A model generated the notes under the pieces. The model was not told the origin of the DNA, did not search any database, and worked only from the letters and a program-made list of their open reading frames with translations. Both the position numbers and the translations under genes were made by a program. Shown here piece after piece: positions 6,216 through 7,623 of a stretch of 7,623 bases of DNA. The stretch is from CAZJBP01 sp964544115 (lineage in GTDB: Bacteria; Verrucomicrobiota; Kiritimatiellia; UBA8416; JADHWI01), in the NCBI GenBank assembly GCA_964544115.1, contig CAZJBP010000169.1:1-7623 (forward strand), read 5' to 3'. How positions within the stretch are numbered: position 1 is the first letter of the stretch; every line of letters begins with the position of its first letter.

Positions 6216-6584
6216 CTAAAACTCCGCTATCAGGTCAAAATGCGAGTCACTGTGTTCAATCGCCACGCCATGATGCCGAGCGCAGGCCGCCACGAGAAGG
6301 TCCGTCGCGGGCACCGTAAGCCCCCGCTTGCGCGCCTCAGAGGCCAGGGCAACGGCGAGATCCCACACCAAAGGCCCAATCTCCAGAGACGGGATCTCGC
6401 TCTCGATCTCCCGCAGCACTTTTTGCTCGGCCTGACCGCGAGCGCCATTCCACAACTCAAGCCGCACGGCGGGACACCAAGCCGCCTCACCGGAGGACAG
6501 CAGATCCTCAACGCGCGCCCGTGTGGCCGGATTTCCGCCGCGGCGGAGCTGCTCGATCCACGCAGATGTGTCCACCAGTTTCAC
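6216..6584 (-). CDS. vapC: PIN-domain ribonuclease toxin (VapC family)
   Basis: 122 residues from GTG 6584, which overlaps the antitoxin stop as GTGA; this start places the first PIN strand (VKLVDTSAWIE) at the N-terminus as in VapC proteins, whereas a longer start would add a basic low-complexity leader. The four acidic metal ligands of the PIN nuclease site are visible: Asp5, Glu43 (in RLELWNG), Asp95 (ATDLLVAA) and Asp113 (EHSDSHFD). VapC toxins cut specific RNAs, often initiator tRNA or the large-rRNA sarcin-ricin loop, until the cognate antitoxin blocks the site. Length is typical (about 120-140). It is translationally coupled to the upstream vapB and regulated with it. The exact RNA target is not predictable here. 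All catalytic residues are present, so it should be active. Confidence 0.93.
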   Translation of the reverse strand: MKLVDTSAWIEQLRRGGNPATRARVEDLLSSGEAAWCPAVRLELWNGARGQAEQKVLREIESEIPSLEIGPLVWDLAVALASEARKRGLTVPATDLLVAACARHHGVAIEHSDSHFDLIAEF

Positions 6585-6790
6585 CGGCCCGATTCCCCCG
6601 CCTCGACCTGCTCCATGGCGGCGTTGTCTTCGAAGTCGCACGTGCCCGAAAACCGGACCAGGCGGGCCATACGGTGCCTGCGGTTGAAGTCCCGGAGGGC
6701 CGCCACCACCGCCTCACGCTTGGTGCCGGCCTTCAAGAACCGCATGGCATCCTGAAGCTCTCGATCAGGAATATCAATCGTCGTCTTCAT
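6581..6790 (-). CDS. vapB: VapB-type ribbon-helix-helix antitoxin
   Basis: 69 residues from ATG 6790. The N-terminus MKTTIDIPDREL is the beta-strand and first helix of a ribbon-helix-helix DNA-binding domain (strand about 2-7, helices about 8-19 and 23-38). The C-terminal acidic, flexible tail (from about 50: CDFEDNAAMEQVEAGES) would wrap the toxin. Such antitoxins dimerise, neutralise their VapC and repress their own promoter. The stop TGA overlaps the toxin GTG, so antitoxin is made first and the two are coupled. There is no good ribosome site, and the promoter places the transcript start on the ATG itself. The family call rests on the RHH pattern and on the PIN partner; sequence identity to any named VapB was not tested. 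Confidence 0.86.
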   Translation of the reverse strand: MKTTIDIPDRELQDAMRFLKAGTKREAVVAALRDFNRRHRMARLVRFSGTCDFEDNAAMEQVEAGESGR

Positions 6791-6796
6791 GGTTCC

Positions 6797-6825
6797 AGAA
6801 TAGGCGACTGCGTATGGATAGTCAA
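6797..6825 (-). promoter_or_regulatory. Promoter of the vapBC module, predicted leaderless
   Basis: On the minus strand TTGACT (6825-6820), a 17-bp spacer and TATTCT (6802-6797) form a near-consensus sigma70 promoter. The -10 box ends 6 nt before the vapB ATG, so position +1 at the usual 7-nt distance is the A of the ATG. This fits the absence of a ribosome site. Confidence 0.65.
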
Positions 6826-6829
6826 CGCA
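6809..6829. promoter_or_regulatory. Candidate operator in the vapBC promoter
   Basis: An inverted repeat TGCGT (6809-6813) / ACGCA (6825-6829), with arm centres 16 bp apart, straddles the -35 box and spacer. Ribbon-helix-helix antitoxins bind such paired half-sites to repress their own operon. The arms are short (5 bp), so chance is possible. Confidence 0.35.
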
Positions 6830-6850
6830 TAGGAATAAGCCCGCAATGGG

Positions 6851-7273
6851 TCAGGTCAGAACCCTCAGCCCCTCCTTCTCGGCCGCTTCTCCCAGGCGCT
6901 CATCGGCGCACACGAATGCCGCACAGGGGGACTCGCCGTCGAACGCCACCAGGCAGGCGCTCAGTTGCAGGGCATCCGCAGCCCGCAGCGGGTGCACCCG
7001 CAGGAGCCGCTGCGCGCGCAGGCGGACACGGTCCGAAGGCTGGACTTCAGCCCAGCCCTCTGCCAGCTCGTCAAGGTCGCCCAGAGCCAGTTTCAACTGG
7101 GCCTGCGTCAGGCGGCCGCCCCTGGCCAGCCTGTTGAGGGCTGATGCGCACTCCACACGCGTGGCCCACCACGTCACGATCTCCGCGTCCGCGCGTAGCT
7201 GCTTCTCGCGTTTCGCCGTTTCTGGCTCCTGAACCAGCAGGGAGACCAATGCGGAAGAATCCCAGTATCTCAT
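6851..7273 (-). CDS. vapC: PIN-domain ribonuclease toxin of the second toxin-antitoxin module
   Basis: 140 residues from ATG 7273, overlapping the antitoxin stop as ATGA. The N-terminus MRYWDSSALVSLL is the first PIN strand; an earlier in-frame start would add a Gly-rich leader and was rejected. The metal-binding acids are Asp5, Glu41 (TRVECASALNRL), Asp100 (RAADALQL) and Asp124 (CADERLGEAAEKEGL), all in the expected PIN order. The arrangement of TRVE..SAL...AR.G.L then RA.DALQLA..L, and D..L..AA..EGL at the end, is the common form of PIN toxins that pair with Phd/YefM-type antitoxins. The protein should cut RNA when free of antitoxin. It is quite different in sequence from the other PIN toxin in this window, so the two modules are not a recent duplication. 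Its stop lies 61 bp upstream of the vapB start, and the vapB promoter fills the gap. Confidence 0.92.
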   Translation of the reverse strand: MRYWDSSALVSLLVQEPETAKREKQLRADAEIVTWWATRVECASALNRLARGGRLTQAQLKLALGDLDELAEGWAEVQPSDRVRLRAQRLLRVHPLRAADALQLSACLVAFDGESPCAAFVCADERLGEAAEKEGLRVLT

Positions 7274-7569
7274 CGAGCCCCCTCCCGATCCTCCAGCAGC
7301 GCCTGGACGGCGCTTGCGCCCCGACACAGCTGGGCCTTCTTCCTCTGGGTAAACCTCGCCGCATCCAACGCCCGCCGGGGCGCTGTCGCCACGCCCCTGC
7401 GCTCCAGCAGACGCAGCCGGTCTTCGGGCTCCAGCTCAGAGGCGTTGACGGGCCCGAGCCGGGCAACCGGAACATCGCGGTCGACCACCAGCACCGACGC
7501 CCCCTCTCGAACAAGGCCCAGTACGCGACTGAGGTTGTTCTTCGTATAGGTCACACTAGCCCTTTTCAT
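7270..7569 (-). CDS. Phd/YefM-family antitoxin of the second module
   Basis: 99 residues from ATG 7569. Residues 1-41 (MKRASVTYTKNNLSRVLGLV, then GASVLVVDRDVPVARLGPV) match the Phd/YefM DNA-binding domain: a first strand, a K-x-NLS helix, a V..G..VL(I/V) strand and a (K/V)P-VARL-P strand. The C-terminal part (from about 45) is charged and helical, rich in Arg/Glu, and should bind and block the PIN toxin. Its stop TGA overlaps the toxin ATG. Phd-type antitoxins repress their own promoter, and an 11-bp palindrome on the -10 box supports this. No ribosome site precedes the ATG. The pairing of Phd-type antitoxin with a PIN toxin is known from other bacteria. Confidence 0.88.
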   Translation of the reverse strand: MKRASVTYTKNNLSRVLGLVREGASVLVVDRDVPVARLGPVNASELEPEDRLRLLERRGVATAPRRALDAARFTQRKKAQLCRGASAVQALLEDREGAR

Positions 7570-7572
7570 AAG

Positions 7573-7583
7573 GCTATAATAGC
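7573..7583. promoter_or_regulatory. Palindrome over the -10 box of the Phd-type module, candidate operator
   Basis: GCTATAATAGC is perfectly palindromic around its central base and contains the -10 hexamer. Phd family dimers bind short palindromes overlapping their own promoter, so this is the likely operator for autoregulation. Confidence 0.5.
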
Positions 7584-7605
7584 TCTATCAGGCCAGCGTG
7601 GTCAA
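7576..7605 (-). promoter_or_regulatory. Promoter of the Phd-type/PIN module, predicted leaderless
   Basis: On the minus strand TTGACC (7605-7600), an 18-bp spacer and TATTAT (7581-7576) form a strong sigma70-like promoter. The -10 box ends exactly 6 nt before the antitoxin ATG, placing +1 on that codon. No ribosome site is present in the intervening AGCCTT. Confidence 0.65.
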
Positions 7606-7623
7606 GAACGGCGACGGCTTGCC

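Noticed and set aside
1..7623. CRISPR array, insertion sequence, rRNA
   Set aside because: No regularly spaced repeats, no transposase motif or terminal inverted repeats, and no rRNA-like stretch were seen on either strand.

Overview
The window is GC-rich bacterial chromosome, and every gene I can support lies on the minus strand, so transcription runs from high to low coordinates. The best taxonomic hint is the exported pair at the left end. One is a secreted protein with DxDxDG (thrombospondin type 3-like) repeats. The other is a secreted protein whose C-terminal domain belongs to the formylglycine-generating-enzyme (FGE-sulfatase) family. This style of exported protein is common in the PVC group (Planctomycetes, Lentisphaerae, Kiritimatiellae and relatives). 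The phylum is an inference, not a demonstration.

Layout from right to left, in the direction of transcription. (1) 7569-6851: a type II toxin-antitoxin module, a Phd/YefM-type antitoxin overlapping a PIN-domain toxin by ATGA. (2) 6790-6216: a second module, a VapB-type ribbon-helix-helix antitoxin overlapping a PIN/VapC toxin by GTGA. Each module has its own sigma70-like promoter, and in both the -10 box ends 6 nt before the antitoxin ATG, which predicts leaderless mRNAs. (3) 6157-4398: folC (dihydrofolate/folylpolyglutamate synthase) overlapping a Nudix hydrolase by ATGA. (4) 4342-4257: tRNA-Leu(CAA) with an encoded CCA end. (5) 3980-3510: a 156-residue orphan protein of unknown role. (6) 3509-3142: a gene-free stretch of 368 bp with short repeats and a GC-rich hairpin. 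(7) 3141-2704: a small protein with a helix-turn-helix and two tandem Cys-x2-Cys-x14-Cys finger-like units. (8) 2422-938 and 874-1: the exported FGE-domain protein and the exported calcium-repeat protein, 63 bp apart and probably one operon. The second gene runs off the left edge.

The right half combines housekeeping folate metabolism with two different toxin-antitoxin modules in tandem. The left half is accessory, surface- or secretion-related. The FGE-like domain keeps the fold motifs but only one of the two catalytic cysteines of true FGE. I found no CRISPR array, insertion sequence, rRNA or phage structural gene. The observations most worth following are the shared leaderless promoter layout of the two toxin-antitoxin modules, the internal duplication in the helix-turn-helix/finger protein, and the FGE-like protein with an unidentified N-terminal domain.
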